A stretch of 64,000 bases of DNA from Asticcacaulis sp. AC466 (GTDB lineage Bacteria > Pseudomonadota > Alphaproteobacteria > Caulobacterales > Caulobacteraceae), in NCBI RefSeq assembly GCF_000495815.1, contig NZ_AWGE01000014.1:1-64000 (forward strand), read 5' to 3'. A model generated the notes under the pieces. That model saw only the letters and a program-made list of their open reading frames with translations, searched no databases and was not told where the DNA came from. Positions within the stretch are counted from its first letter, which is position 1; the number at the start of each line of letters is the position of its first letter. This document shows positions 7,082 through 16,253 of this stretch, piece by piece. Position numbers and translations under genes: made by a program.

Positions 7082-9373
7082 TTAGAACTTCGCAGAAAGG
7101 GTCAGCATGGCATTGGTTGGCGCCTGGAAGTAGTATTGGTCATACGGCGCGCCATTGACGCTGATCTTGGTGATGTTGCGGCTGTCGAGCAGGTTATCGA
7201 CCTGGATCTTGGCGGTGTAACGCTGGCCGAAGTCGTAGGACAGGGACAGGTCGACATTGTCATAGGCCTTGATCTTGTAGTCGGCCGGTTGGCCGTCAGC
7301 CGCCCATTGCTCCCCGACCTGCTTGAAGGTCAGAGCAGCTTTGACCGGACCATTGCGATAAATGCCGCCAAAACCAAGGGTTGATTTCGGCGCCTGGCCG
7401 ATGGTCAGGTGCGTGTCGTTCGATTTGGCCGAGTTCAGCGAAGCATTGGCGAAGACGGTCAGGCCCATATCAAACGCGTAGGCCGCCTGGCCTTCGATGC
7501 CCTTATAGGTGACCGCGCCCTGATTGTAGCAATAGACGTTGTTGCAGGCGAACTTGTTCTTGAAGTCGATCTGATAGATATCGGCGTCGAGTGAGACATG
7601 GCTGCCGTTGTAAACCGAGCCGAACTGATAATTGGTGGTCTGTTCCGGCTCGACCGTGTTCTGGCTGATGTCGTTGACATAGAGATCCTTCAGCGGCGGC
7701 ACCAGGAAGCCCTGGGCATACTGGCCATAGAGCGACCAGTTCTTTTGCAGTTTGTAGTTCACCGTCAGGAAGGGAAGGGTCTTGCGGAAGGTTTCGGCCT
7801 GTGGCGTCGAGATATAGGACAGGGTCGGCTTGGCCTTGATCTTGCCGGCCAGGTTGCGCGTGAACTGAATGTTCTTCAGGCCCGGCGTGATGGTCAGATT
7901 GTCGGTCGGCGTCCAGATGAAGTCGGCGAAAAGCTGGTACTGCGTCCACCAAGACCGCTCGTCATACTGCACCGATCGGTCGTCCGGATTACATTTGACA
8001 TTGGTCGTGCCAACGGTTTCCGCGGTGACGCAGTTCTTTTCGCGGTAATCCTTGATGCTGGTGTCATAAGGATCGTTCGGATTGATCTGGTAGTCAAAGC
8101 GGTGGCGGAGGGTATCCGAGGTTTCGGCCAAAGCGCCCATCTTAAGCGTACCGAAGCTGAACTGCTTGTTGACGCGCAGAATGTTGCCGTTGACGTCGTA
8201 ATAGTTGAACTTGTCGTAGCCGCTGAGCGCGGTTGGGTTGCCATTGGCTAGGGTCGGCTTGGCCGGCGAGGTCAAGGGATTGACGCCGGCGGCATAGCCA
8301 TAGGTTCCCGGGGCGGTTTGACCGGTTACATCCAGAGCCGACAGGGTCTTGTTGGAATAGAAGTAGGTGTAAACTGTGTCATCCAGGGTCCAGCCACCGC
8401 CGAGGTCGCCTTCCAGTTTGGCGTAGGCGAAGGCGGTGTTCTTCAGGATTCGGTTGTACTTGTAATAGGTCGGGCTCGACGGATCATTGGACATATAGAA
8501 GTCCTTGCCGTACTGCGCCACCTGAGCCAGGGTCGCGCCGTCATTGTCCGGCTGGTAGCTGAAGTTCTGGTTATGTGTGGCCAGGACGGTCAGCTTCCAC
8601 TTGTCACCGAACGGCTTTTCGATCTTGAATTCCCAATTGTCGCTTTTCAGGCCGAAATGGCTGAGCGCGCCATCGGTCTTGCGGGTTTGCAGGTTGATGA
8701 GGGCTTTCAGGCCGCCGGTGTTGGCAATCTCACCGGTCTGGAAGATCGACACCGCCTGATACGAATTGAACGAGCCATAGGACAGCTTCTGGATGAAGCT
8801 GGCGTCATCCGTCACCTTATTGGAATACATATGGATGGCGCCGCCGAAATTGGCCTGGCCCAGATCGCCTGCCATGCCGGGACCGCGATCGACGACGAGC
8901 GCGCCGATGGTCGAGGCCGGGAAAAAGGTGTTGGAGTGGTGCGACGGATCGTTGGTGTCGCCATAGGCGATACCGTCATAGGTCACATTGTATTCGCCGT
9001 CCTGGAAGCCGCGCAGCACCAGCTTGGCGTCCCCGTAACCGGCGCCATTGCCTTGCGTACCCGAAACGCTGGGCGCGATCTGGGCGACGTTGGTGAAATC
9101 ACCGGTTTCCGGCACGACAAGGTCGATATAGGGACGAGAAATGATGGATTGCGGCTGGGTGGCGTCAACGCTGGCCTTGGTCGGCGCGGTGGCGGCGGCT
9201 TTAGAGCGCTCAGCCTTGACGATTATGGTCGTGATCGCCTTGTCGCTGACGTCGGGCTGGTCGGCCTGTGGGGGTGTATCCTGCGCCAGGGCGGCGCCGG
9301 CAACGAGTGATAATAAAACGGCGGAGGAAGCCAGAAGGACCGTCCGGCCCGAGCGGCGATAAGTTGATGACAT
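7082..9373 (-). CDS. TonB-dependent outer-membrane receptor
   Basis: A protein of 763 aa from the chosen ATG at 9373; a 32-codon upstream extension lacks signal-peptide character. It has a signal peptide (VLLASSAVLLSLVAGAALA), a plug domain with ITTIIVKAER, VLRGFQDGEYNVTYDGIAYGD and GPGMAGDLGQANFGGAIHM, then a 22-strand-type barrel ending in the typical Phe-terminated strand NAMLTLSAKF. Two Cys pairs occur in extracellular-loop regions. The substrate cannot be told from sequence. The gene is divergent from the response regulator at 9609, sharing a 235-bp intergenic region, so it may be controlled by it. Confidence 0.88.
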   Translation of the reverse strand: MSSTYRRSGRTVLLASSAVLLSLVAGAALAQDTPPQADQPDVSDKAITTIIVKAERSKAAATAPTKASVDATQPQSIISRPYIDLVVPETGDFTNVAQIAPSVSGTQGNGAGYGDAKLVLRGFQDGEYNVTYDGIAYGDTNDPSHHSNTFFPASTIGALVVDRGPGMAGDLGQANFGGAIHMYSNKVTDDASFIQKLSYGSFNSYQAVSIFQTGEIANTGGLKALINLQTRKTDGALSHFGLKSDNWEFKIEKPFGDKWKLTVLATHNQNFSYQPDNDGATLAQVAQYGKDFYMSNDPSSPTYYKYNRILKNTAFAYAKLEGDLGGGWTLDDTVYTYFYSNKTLSALDVTGQTAPGTYGYAAGVNPLTSPAKPTLANGNPTALSGYDKFNYYDVNGNILRVNKQFSFGTLKMGALAETSDTLRHRFDYQINPNDPYDTSIKDYREKNCVTAETVGTTNVKCNPDDRSVQYDERSWWTQYQLFADFIWTPTDNLTITPGLKNIQFTRNLAGKIKAKPTLSYISTPQAETFRKTLPFLTVNYKLQKNWSLYGQYAQGFLVPPLKDLYVNDISQNTVEPEQTTNYQFGSVYNGSHVSLDADIYQIDFKNKFACNNVYCYNQGAVTYKGIEGQAAYAFDMGLTVFANASLNSAKSNDTHLTIGQAPKSTLGFGGIYRNGPVKAALTFKQVGEQWAADGQPADYKIKAYDNVDLSLSYDFGQRYTAKIQVDNLLDSRNITKISVNGAPYDQYYFQAPTNAMLTLSAKF

Positions 9374-9543
9374 ATGGAAAGCCCCACGATCTGAAAAGCG
9401 CAAACCGCACCGTTTGGCGATCTGTCGTGCTGGGGCAGATGTCACCAGACTGTGACGCTTGGGCTGCACTTCAATGACACAACGATGACATCTGGCGCGC
9501 CGGACAATCCCTATTGGATGTGTACCATTTCCGTCATGATCTC

Positions 9544-9563
9544 CTTCAGTTTCGCTTCAGTTT
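9544..9563 (+). promoter_or_regulatory. Tandem TTCAG repeats, likely response-regulator site
   Basis: Two copies of CTTCAGTTT start exactly 11 bp apart (9544 and 9555), about one helical turn. This is the usual arrangement of an OmpR/PhoB-type response-regulator binding site. The element lies 46 bp before the response-regulator ATG. The same 11-bp-spaced TTCAG motif precedes the PepSY gene and the RND operon nearby. Confidence 0.6.
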
Positions 9564-9608
9564 TCCGTGCTATCGATACATTCGAGAGTATTTGGATGTG
9601 ATTTGAAT

Positions 9609-10262
9609 ATGCGCATTTTGCTGGTTGAAGACGACGACCTTCTGGGGCGGGCGTTGAAAGCGGGCCTGGAGCAGGCGGGTCATACGCCAGAATGGATGAC
9701 GGACGGCGAAACGGCGCTCGAAGCCTTGCGGAGCAGTTCGTTCGATGTCGTGGCGCTGGACTTGAATTTGCCACGCATGTCAGGGATCGACGTTTTGAAT
9801 AAGGTGCGCCAAACGTCCAAAATACCGATCGTCATCATGACGGCGCGGGATGCCCTGGAACAGCGTATCGAAGGTCTAGATCTGGGGGCCGATGATTATC
9901 TGGTCAAGCCTTTCAAGCTCATCGAATTGCTGGCGCGTATCCGCGCTGTGGTCCGGCGTGCGCAGGGATTGGCGCAATCGATTATCGTCCATAAGGACAT
10001 TGAGCTGGATATGACCGCGCATACGGTCAAGCGGGCCGGCAATTGGGTAAAGCTGACCGCGCGGGAATACCAGATATTGGCCTTGTTGATCACACGCATT
10101 GGACGCATCATGAGCAAGAGCGAAATAGAGGAGCAGGTCTATAGCTGGGAGGGCGAGGTCGAAAGCAATACCATTGAGGCCGCGATCTACACGATCCGCA
10201 AGAAACTCGGCAAGGACCTGATAACCAATGTACGTGGCGTAGGCTATGTGGTTCCGGATTGA
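9609..10262 (+). CDS. OmpR-family two-component response regulator
   Basis: A protein of 217 aa. It has a receiver domain (residues 1-115: acidic pocket E7-D8-D9, phospho-acceptor Asp51 in ALDLNLP, conserved Lys in VKPF) and a C-terminal winged-helix DNA-binding domain (about 125-217, with LTAREYQILALL and SNTIEAAIYTIRKKLG). The ATG at 9609 is chosen because the protein then begins MRILLVEDDD, as in QseB/TctD/BasR-type regulators. It overlaps or abuts the histidine kinase gene and probably forms an operon with it. Confidence 0.93.
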   Translation: MRILLVEDDDLLGRALKAGLEQAGHTPEWMTDGETALEALRSSSFDVVALDLNLPRMSGIDVLNKVRQTSKIPIVIMTARDALEQRIEGLDLGADDYLVKPFKLIELLARIRAVVRRAQGLAQSIIVHKDIELDMTAHTVKRAGNWVKLTAREYQILALLITRIGRIMSKSEIEEQVYSWEGEVESNTIEAAIYTIRKKLGKDLITNVRGVGYVVPD

Positions 10263-10267
10263 CTTTC

Positions 10268-11644
10268 ATGGCCCCTTCACAGTCATCACACCTGAGCGCA
10301 CCGGGGTGGCGTCGCTCCCTTTCTACGCGGCTTCTCGCGGGGGTGTTGTTGCCCACCGTTGCGATCATGATCTTCATTGGCGTGTCCGCCAATATGAGCG
10401 CGCGGTTTGAGATCAACGAAGTCTACGATGCCCAACTGGCAACTGCCGCCAATTTTCTGCGCTATTATAAGGATGATATTCGCACCGCGCCGAGTGTTGT
10501 TTCTGGTACGTCGGGCCTCGCCCTCAATCCCGCCGCCCGCGGCGGCCTGACCGAATATTCGCGGTGGCGCCGGTTTCGCGTGTGGCGGCAAGGCAAGTTG
10601 GTACTGGCCTCTGGCGATGTCAGCGCGCTTGGCGCACCTCTGCCCGCCGGCTATAGCGACCTCACGGACGCACAGGGACAATGGCGCTTTTTTACAGTCT
10701 ACATGCCCGAGACACAGGAGATTATTGAAGCCGGTGAAAATGTCAGAGCGCGGGGCGAACTGATTGAGCGCGTATTCTGGGGGCTGATCCTGCCGCTAAG
10801 CCTGGCGCTACCCTTGCTTGGCCTTGCCATTTGGCGCGGTATTATCTGGGGCCTGAAGGACTTGCGGATGTTCGCCGCATCGGTACGTGAACGTTCGGCG
10901 GACAATCTGACACCCATCGACACCGAGAACGCGCCGACGGAGTTGCAAGTCCTGTCCACCTCAATCAATGGACTTTTGAAAACCGTTTCCATATCTTTGG
11001 AACAGGAGCGTTTGTTCACTGACAATGCGGCTCACGAACTGCGCACGCCATTGGCGGCGATCAGAACGCAGACCGAGGTGGTGACTGGGGCGCGTAGTGC
11101 CAAGGAGCGTAGTGCGGCCTTGGTAGAGCTGACCAAAGGGGTCGATCGGGCCGCCCGCCTAATGGACCAGCTTCTCACCCTGGCGCGTTTGCGGCAAAAT
11201 GCGCCGCCGGTTATGCAAATCAGTCTGCAGCAGGCCGTCTCGGATGCCGTTAGGGATTTGTATAGCGAGGCGCTCCTGAGGAGCATTGGCTTTAATATCG
11301 GCGGCGACCCAAATGGAAACGCCAGCGCGAACCCGGCCCTGGTGGGCGTCATTTTGCGCAACCTGATCGACAACGCGATAAAGTACGCCCCCGAAAACAG
11401 CGACATAGACATCGATATCTCGCAAGGCAGGATTGTGCTTCGGGACAGGGGGCCGGGCATACCGGAAGACGAGCGCGAGAAGGTGTTCGCCCGCTTTTAC
11501 CGTGTGAAGGGGACGCGCGTGCAGGGCAGCGGCCTGGGGCTGGCTATAGTCCGCATCGCGGCGACCCAGACCGGTGTCGACGTCAGGCTTTTCACACCAA
11601 ACGACGGCGTCGGTCTGGGTGTATGCTTGCGTTTTTCCGCCTGA
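10268..11644 (+). CDS. Sensor histidine kinase partner of the upstream regulator
   Basis: About 458 aa. A TTG at 10259, overlapping the regulator stop, is an alternative start. Two membrane segments (about residues 20-42 and 170-190) enclose a periplasmic sensor region of roughly 125 aa. The kinase core shows an H-box AAHELRTPLAAI with the phospho-His near residue 256, an N-box NLIDNAIKYAP, and G-boxes DRGPGIP and GSGLGLAIV. It resembles QseC-type kinases. The signal is unknown; the association with a PepSY protein and an envelope efflux operon suggests an envelope or metal cue. Confidence 0.92.
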   Translation: MAPSQSSHLSAPGWRRSLSTRLLAGVLLPTVAIMIFIGVSANMSARFEINEVYDAQLATAANFLRYYKDDIRTAPSVVSGTSGLALNPAARGGLTEYSRWRRFRVWRQGKLVLASGDVSALGAPLPAGYSDLTDAQGQWRFFTVYMPETQEIIEAGENVRARGELIERVFWGLILPLSLALPLLGLAIWRGIIWGLKDLRMFAASVRERSADNLTPIDTENAPTELQVLSTSINGLLKTVSISLEQERLFTDNAAHELRTPLAAIRTQTEVVTGARSAKERSAALVELTKGVDRAARLMDQLLTLARLRQNAPPVMQISLQQAVSDAVRDLYSEALLRSIGFNIGGDPNGNASANPALVGVILRNLIDNAIKYAPENSDIDIDISQGRIVLRDRGPGIPEDEREKVFARFYRVKGTRVQGSGLGLAIVRIAATQTGVDVRLFTPNDGVGLGVCLRFSA

Positions 11645-11707
11645 ACAAGGTCGTTACGTCTAACGACCCCGCGTCGAGGCGGAAATTTGAACGCGCTTGG
11701 TTCAGGC

Positions 11708-12025
11708 TCAATCGGGATTTTTGCCCTCAGGGGCATTCTCAAGGATGGCGCCGGACTTCGCGTCGACACCGACCTCATAGGTCTTGCCATCAGCCTTGAT
11801 ATCAAAGGAATATCGCAAGCCACTGCCGCCTTTTTCCTTTTCCAATTCCTGATCGGTCACCGTGCCCGGGCGCGCTTTCAGAGCGATCTGCTTGGCATCG
11901 TCGATTGTGACCTTGGCGTGTTTGGCCAGTTTCTCGCCCTGATAGGCTGCATGGCTGTCGGCTGCCATGGCCTGTCCACCCAGTAAGACTAAAGCCGTGG
12001 CGGCAAGCGTAATTACGGTTTTCAT
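11708..12025 (-). CDS. Periplasmic PepSY-domain protein
   Basis: A protein of 105 aa with a signal peptide (MKTVITLAATALVLLGGQAMA) and one PepSY domain (about residues 35-100), including VTIDDAKQIALKARPG and YSFDIKADGKTYEVGVDAKSG. PepSY proteins are small periplasmic modules that often accompany two-component systems and are usually viewed as regulatory or inhibitory. The ATG at 12025 has AGGAG at 7-bp spacing. It is convergent with the histidine kinase and has the TTCAG repeat about 50 bp upstream, so it is probably in the same regulon. Confidence 0.85.
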   Translation of the reverse strand: MKTVITLAATALVLLGGQAMAADSHAAYQGEKLAKHAKVTIDDAKQIALKARPGTVTDQELEKEKGGSGLRYSFDIKADGKTYEVGVDAKSGAILENAPEGKNPD

Positions 12026-12074
12026 ATCCATCTCCTGTGCAGGAAAATCCCTGCAATAAGGAGAGTGCGCCTGC

Positions 12075-12095
12075 AAACTGAAGCCACGCTGAAAG
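12075..12095 (-). promoter_or_regulatory. Tandem TTCAG repeats upstream of the PepSY gene
   Basis: On the minus strand two TTCAG units start 11 bp apart (their complements CTGAA at 12078 and 12089). This is the same spacing and core as the element before the response-regulator gene. It lies about 50 bp before the PepSY start codon and overlaps nothing coding. Confidence 0.55.
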
Positions 12096-12114
12096 GATGC
12101 AGGCTAAAGCAAGG

Positions 12115-15100
12115 TCATTTCGGGCCAATTGCGGCGGAGGGGGTGGCCTCCGGGCTAAGGGATGGCTTGGAAGACAAGACGAGTATCATGGCCGGGAGAA
12201 ACAGCAGGAGAAGGGGCACGGCGGCGAACAGTCCGAAGATGATGGCCGTGGCCAGAGGCTGTTGCAGGCCAGCGCCGCGGCTGAGACCCAGGGCCAGCGG
12301 CGAAAGGGTCAATATGGCGATCAGGGCCGACATCAGGATTGGCCGCAGGCGCTTTTCCCCGGCGTCGCGCAGGGCCTGTACGGTAATGGGACCATCCGTC
12401 TCGATTTCAGCCAGATAGAAGATGGCCAGTTCGGTGACCATGCCCACCACCATGGTCAGCCCCATCAGGGCTGAGATGTCGAGTTCAATGCCGGTCAGCC
12501 ACAAGCCACACATAACGGCCGCGACGGACAGCAGCACGGTGCCCAGGGTGGCGATCGTCCAGGCGACACGATGGAACAAGACCGTCAGCAACAGGGCGGC
12601 CAGCAAGAGCGCGGCGCTGAACACCATGGCCAGGTCGGTAAAACTTTTTTGCTGTTGAGCGTACATGCCGCCATAATCGACGCGCACAGACGCGGGAAGG
12701 TGCAGGGCTGCCACTGTGGCGCGCACCGCCTTCATTGCTGAGCCGAGGTCACGGCCTTCCAGGCGCGCGGTGACCGCGACAAAGGGCGCGAGGTCTTCGC
12801 GGGTCAACTGCTTTTGGCCGGCGACAACCGATACGGTGGCGATCTGGTTGACCCGTAAGGCGTGGCCATCGGACGCCGTCAGCGGCAGGCTTGCCAACAT
12901 ATCGGCACGTTGCCGCAAGTCCTGCGGGCCGCGCACGCGCACGGCGATAAGCTGTTCGGCTAAACGCATCTGCGTGGCGATAGACCCGCCGATCAGGGTT
13001 TCCAGTTGTGATGACACCGCTCCGGCGTCCAGGCCCTGCTGCGCGGCGAGGCCGGGATCAACCTGTATGCGGATGGTGTCGCCGGCCACACGCTGGCCAT
13101 CGACCACCTCGACCACACCGGGGATCTTGCCGATGGCATTGCCGACTCTTGTGGCGCTGTTACCGAGTTCGGCGGGATCATAGCCAAACAGCTTGACCTC
13201 TATAGGCTGGGGCACGGCGGTCAGGTCGCCGATTAGGTCCTCCATTAGCTGGGCGGTTTCGATCTCAAGGCCTGGCACCTTGGCGGCGATCTGTTGACGG
13301 ATGTCCGCCATGACGTCTTCGATATTGCGCCGCGAGCCTGATTTAAGACGAATAAAATAGTCGCCTTCATCGGCCTCTGTCAGGCCGCCACCGAGCTGGG
13401 CGCCCGTGCGCCGTGAATAGCTGGCGACTTCAGGCGTGTGGGTGATGATGGTTTCAACCTGACGCAACAGCCGGTCGGTATCGCTTAGAGCGGCGCCGGA
13501 CTGGGCCTTGTAATCGAGGATAAAGCCGCCTTCATCCATTTTGGGCATGAAGCCTGAAGCCAGATGTGTCCAGGCCAGGCCGCCGGCAATGATAAATATG
13601 ACGGCGATGCCGCCCGCGAACAGATGGGCGTTGCCAAAGACAGCAGAGCCGGCCTTGTGATAGAGCCCGATCAGCCCGCCCATAAAACCATTGGCGCGTT
13701 CAGCGGCCGCCGCATCCTTGTCACGCAGCCAGTGTGCCGCCAGCAAAGGGATGAAAAAGCGGGCATAGAGCAGTGAAACAAATAGGGCCGCGACCATGGT
13801 GACCGCCAGGGCCTTGAAGAAGCCCCCGGTGACGCCGCCGATGAACGCCAGCGGCAAGAAGACGATGATGGTGGCGGCGGTCGAGCCGAAGAGTGGTCCG
13901 CCCATCTCGGCGGCGGCAACCAGAAGGCTCTTGCGGCTCTTGCTTTGCCCTTCCTGCATCCGCCGCATCATGTGCTCAAGCATGACCACGGCATCATCAA
14001 CGACCAGACCGACCGCCGCCGCCATGCCGCCCAGGGTCATCATGTTAAAGCTCATGCCCAGGGAAAACAGGACCAGGCAGGTGGCGGCCAGAACCGCAGG
14101 CAGCATGAGGCCGGTTATCAGCATAAGCCGCACGGAGCGCAGGAACAGGAACAGCACCAGGCCTGCCAGAAGTGCGCCTAGAAGGATGGCGTCGCGCACC
14201 GAATCGGCGGCGCCGATCACCAGCTCCGACTGGTCATAGAACGGTGTCACCGTCACACTGGGCGGCAGCCCGGTTTCTTTCAGGCGCGCTGTGATGGCCT
14301 TGACGATCTTGACGGTATCGCCACTTGGCGACTGATGGATATTGACAAGAACCGCCTCGGTGCCGTTGGAAGTGATGCGCGTATAGTTGGGCTCGGTAGA
14401 GGGGTGGATGTCCGCCACCTGTCCCAGGGTTACGACCCCGGCAGCGTCCGCCGCCGTCTTGACGGGCGTGGCCGCGAGATCGGCGATGGACGCCAAACGG
14501 TTTTCAGCCAGCACGAGGTAAAGCCTGTGGCGGTCTTCGATCCTACCTAGGCCGGCAACCTGATTGGCCTTGCCGAGCGCCGTTGTAATGTCGGAAACAC
14601 TGAGGCCTAGACCTTGCAGTCTGGCCGGATCGATATCGACCTCGATTTCGCGTGGCGCGCCGCCGAGGATGTCAACGCCGGCGACTTGAGGCACACCCGT
14701 CAATGCCGGGCGGACCTTGAGTTCGGCCAGTTGGCGCAGGGCGGCCGGGTTCAGCGTTTTTGAGGTCAGGGCGATGCCGAGCACGGGAAAAACCGTCGGG
14801 TCGGAGCGGTTGACGGTGAAGCGCGTGCCGGCAGGCAGATCCGTGATCAGGGTGGCGAGGGCGCTTTGCGTGGCCAGCTTGGCGGATACCATGTCCTCGC
14901 CCCATCCGAAGCTCAGGGCCACCTCGGCCGAACCACGGCTCGTCGTCGAGCGAATGCGCGTTACGTTGGGGACGGCGCGCAGGGCGATCTCGACCGGCCG
15001 GGTGATTTCCGCCGCCATCTGATCGGCGTCGCGGTCGCCGGCGTCGATCGCCACAACGACGCGCGGGTAGTTGATGTGCGGAAACAGGCTGACCGGCAGA

Positions 15101-15198
15101 TTGAAGGCGGCGATGAGGCCACCGATGCTCAGAAGGATCACCGCCAGCCATATGGCCGGCGCCAGACGTTGCAGATGTGTCTTTTTGTCCTCAACCAT
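12115..15198 (-). CDS. RND efflux transporter, inner-membrane pump subunit
   Basis: A protein of 1027 aa with the AcrB/CzcA superfamily layout: TM1 at about residues 12-32, a periplasmic porter domain, TM2-6 at about 330-530, a second porter domain, and TM8-12 at the end. The TM4 proton-relay motif is GLVVDDAVVMLEH, with the double Asp of HAE-type pumps and not the heavy-metal DFG..DGA..EN form seen in the two CzcA proteins of this window. The substrate is therefore more likely organic or unknown than Zn/Co/Cd. The start overlaps the adaptor stop (TGATG). Confidence 0.9.
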   Translation of the reverse strand: MVEDKKTHLQRLAPAIWLAVILLSIGGLIAAFNLPVSLFPHINYPRVVVAIDAGDRDADQMAAEITRPVEIALRAVPNVTRIRSTTSRGSAEVALSFGWGEDMVSAKLATQSALATLITDLPAGTRFTVNRSDPTVFPVLGIALTSKTLNPAALRQLAELKVRPALTGVPQVAGVDILGGAPREIEVDIDPARLQGLGLSVSDITTALGKANQVAGLGRIEDRHRLYLVLAENRLASIADLAATPVKTAADAAGVVTLGQVADIHPSTEPNYTRITSNGTEAVLVNIHQSPSGDTVKIVKAITARLKETGLPPSVTVTPFYDQSELVIGAADSVRDAILLGALLAGLVLFLFLRSVRLMLITGLMLPAVLAATCLVLFSLGMSFNMMTLGGMAAAVGLVVDDAVVMLEHMMRRMQEGQSKSRKSLLVAAAEMGGPLFGSTAATIIVFLPLAFIGGVTGGFFKALAVTMVAALFVSLLYARFFIPLLAAHWLRDKDAAAAERANGFMGGLIGLYHKAGSAVFGNAHLFAGGIAVIFIIAGGLAWTHLASGFMPKMDEGGFILDYKAQSGAALSDTDRLLRQVETIITHTPEVASYSRRTGAQLGGGLTEADEGDYFIRLKSGSRRNIEDVMADIRQQIAAKVPGLEIETAQLMEDLIGDLTAVPQPIEVKLFGYDPAELGNSATRVGNAIGKIPGVVEVVDGQRVAGDTIRIQVDPGLAAQQGLDAGAVSSQLETLIGGSIATQMRLAEQLIAVRVRGPQDLRQRADMLASLPLTASDGHALRVNQIATVSVVAGQKQLTREDLAPFVAVTARLEGRDLGSAMKAVRATVAALHLPASVRVDYGGMYAQQQKSFTDLAMVFSAALLLAALLLTVLFHRVAWTIATLGTVLLSVAAVMCGLWLTGIELDISALMGLTMVVGMVTELAIFYLAEIETDGPITVQALRDAGEKRLRPILMSALIAILTLSPLALGLSRGAGLQQPLATAIIFGLFAAVPLLLLFLPAMILVLSSKPSLSPEATPSAAIGPK

Positions 15199-16253
15199 CA
15201 CTTCAACCGCACCTTCATACCGTCATCCAGCGCGGTGCCGCCCGCCGTGACGACACGGTCGCCGGCCTTAAGGCCTTGGGTGATGGCGATGCGATCGCCG
15301 CTCTGCGCCCCCGTCATGACATCGGCGCGATGTGCGATGCCGTCTTTTACGACAAAGACATAGGGTTGGCCGCCATCGTCCAGCAGGGCGTTATAGGGGA
15401 TTGTCAGCGCGGCGGCGCTGGCCGTTACCGCCAGGTCGCCCTGCAACGGCTGGCCGATGCCTAGGTGCGTGCCTGCAGGAATGGCAGCGATGACCGGCGC
15501 CAGCCGCGTGGCGGGATCAACGACCGGGCTCGCCGATATAACAAAAGCGTCGAACGCCGGGCCATCGGGCGGGGTGATATGGATACGCGCGCCGGCTTGA
15601 ACCTTTTGCGCCAGGGTCGGATCCAAACCGAAACGCGCCCGCAGATTTCGCGTGGAGGCAAGATTGGCGAGCGGCGTACCGGCGGCCACCAGAGTGCCGG
15701 GGCTTTGCGTCACCGCCACGACATAGCCCGCCTCTGGCGCGCGCAAAACAAGATTGCCGCTGCGCTGTGTCGCGGCGGCGAGTGCGGCCGCTGAAGACCT
15801 GGCCGCGGCGGCAGCCGTTTCGACCTCGGCGTCGCTGACCAGATTGTCGGCACGCAACCGTTTGGCACGCGCATAGGCCGCCTCCGCTGTCGCTGAATCC
15901 GCCCTGATCCTGACCGCGTCTGCCTGGCTTGTCTGGCTGGGCGTCAGATGCACCACCATCTGGCCGGCCTCCACGGCGGTGCCTACGGGCGCATCGATTG
16001 CGCCGACCACGGCCTCAAGAGGGGCCACCAGAACGGCGGCGCCGCCGGCACCCGTGTCCGTAACGCCGTAGACGGAGACGGTCTGGTCGACGCCACCGGT
16101 TTCCGCCTGCCCCAGAGAGACGAGCGCAACTGGATCGGAACCGGTCTCTTCCACCGGTTTGCCAGAACAGCCGTCAAGCAGGATCAGGGTGGCCATCAGC
16201 GGTGTTGTCCATGCGAAACGAGATGTTCCGTGTTTTGTATGTCTCAAAGTCAT
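15198..16253 (-). CDS. RND efflux periplasmic adaptor (membrane-fusion lipoprotein)
   Basis: A protein of 351 aa with a lipobox LDGC (Cys29), split biotinyl-lipoyl halves (VLVAPLEAVVGAIDAPVGTAVEAG and LVLRAPEAGYVVAVTQSPGTLV), a short alpha-helical hairpin between them rich in Ala (about residues 115-165), and a C-terminal beta domain with PYNALLDDGGQPYVFVV. It bridges the pump and the outer-membrane channel encoded on either side. Its start overlaps the upstream stop by ATGA, so expression is coupled. Confidence 0.9.
   Translation of the reverse strand: MTLRHTKHGTSRFAWTTPLMATLILLDGCSGKPVEETGSDPVALVSLGQAETGGVDQTVSVYGVTDTGAGGAAVLVAPLEAVVGAIDAPVGTAVEAGQMVVHLTPSQTSQADAVRIRADSATAEAAYARAKRLRADNLVSDAEVETAAAAARSSAAALAAATQRSGNLVLRAPEAGYVVAVTQSPGTLVAAGTPLANLASTRNLRARFGLDPTLAQKVQAGARIHITPPDGPAFDAFVISASPVVDPATRLAPVIAAIPAGTHLGIGQPLQGDLAVTASAAALTIPYNALLDDGGQPYVFVVKDGIAHRADVMTGAQSGDRIAITQGLKAGDRVVTAGGTALDDGMKVRLK

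Noticed and set aside
11649-11668. Hairpin GGTCGTTA/TAACGACC between the histidine kinase and PepSY genes as a terminator
   Set aside because: 8-bp stem with a 4-nt loop but no T run on either side; too weak to list as a terminator, though it lies between convergent genes.
12115-15198. Calling the RND pump at 12.1-15.2 kb a third CzcA
   Set aside because: Its TM4 motif has VDDAVVMLEH and lacks the DFG..DGA..EN residues of heavy-metal pumps, so a metal substrate is not supported.
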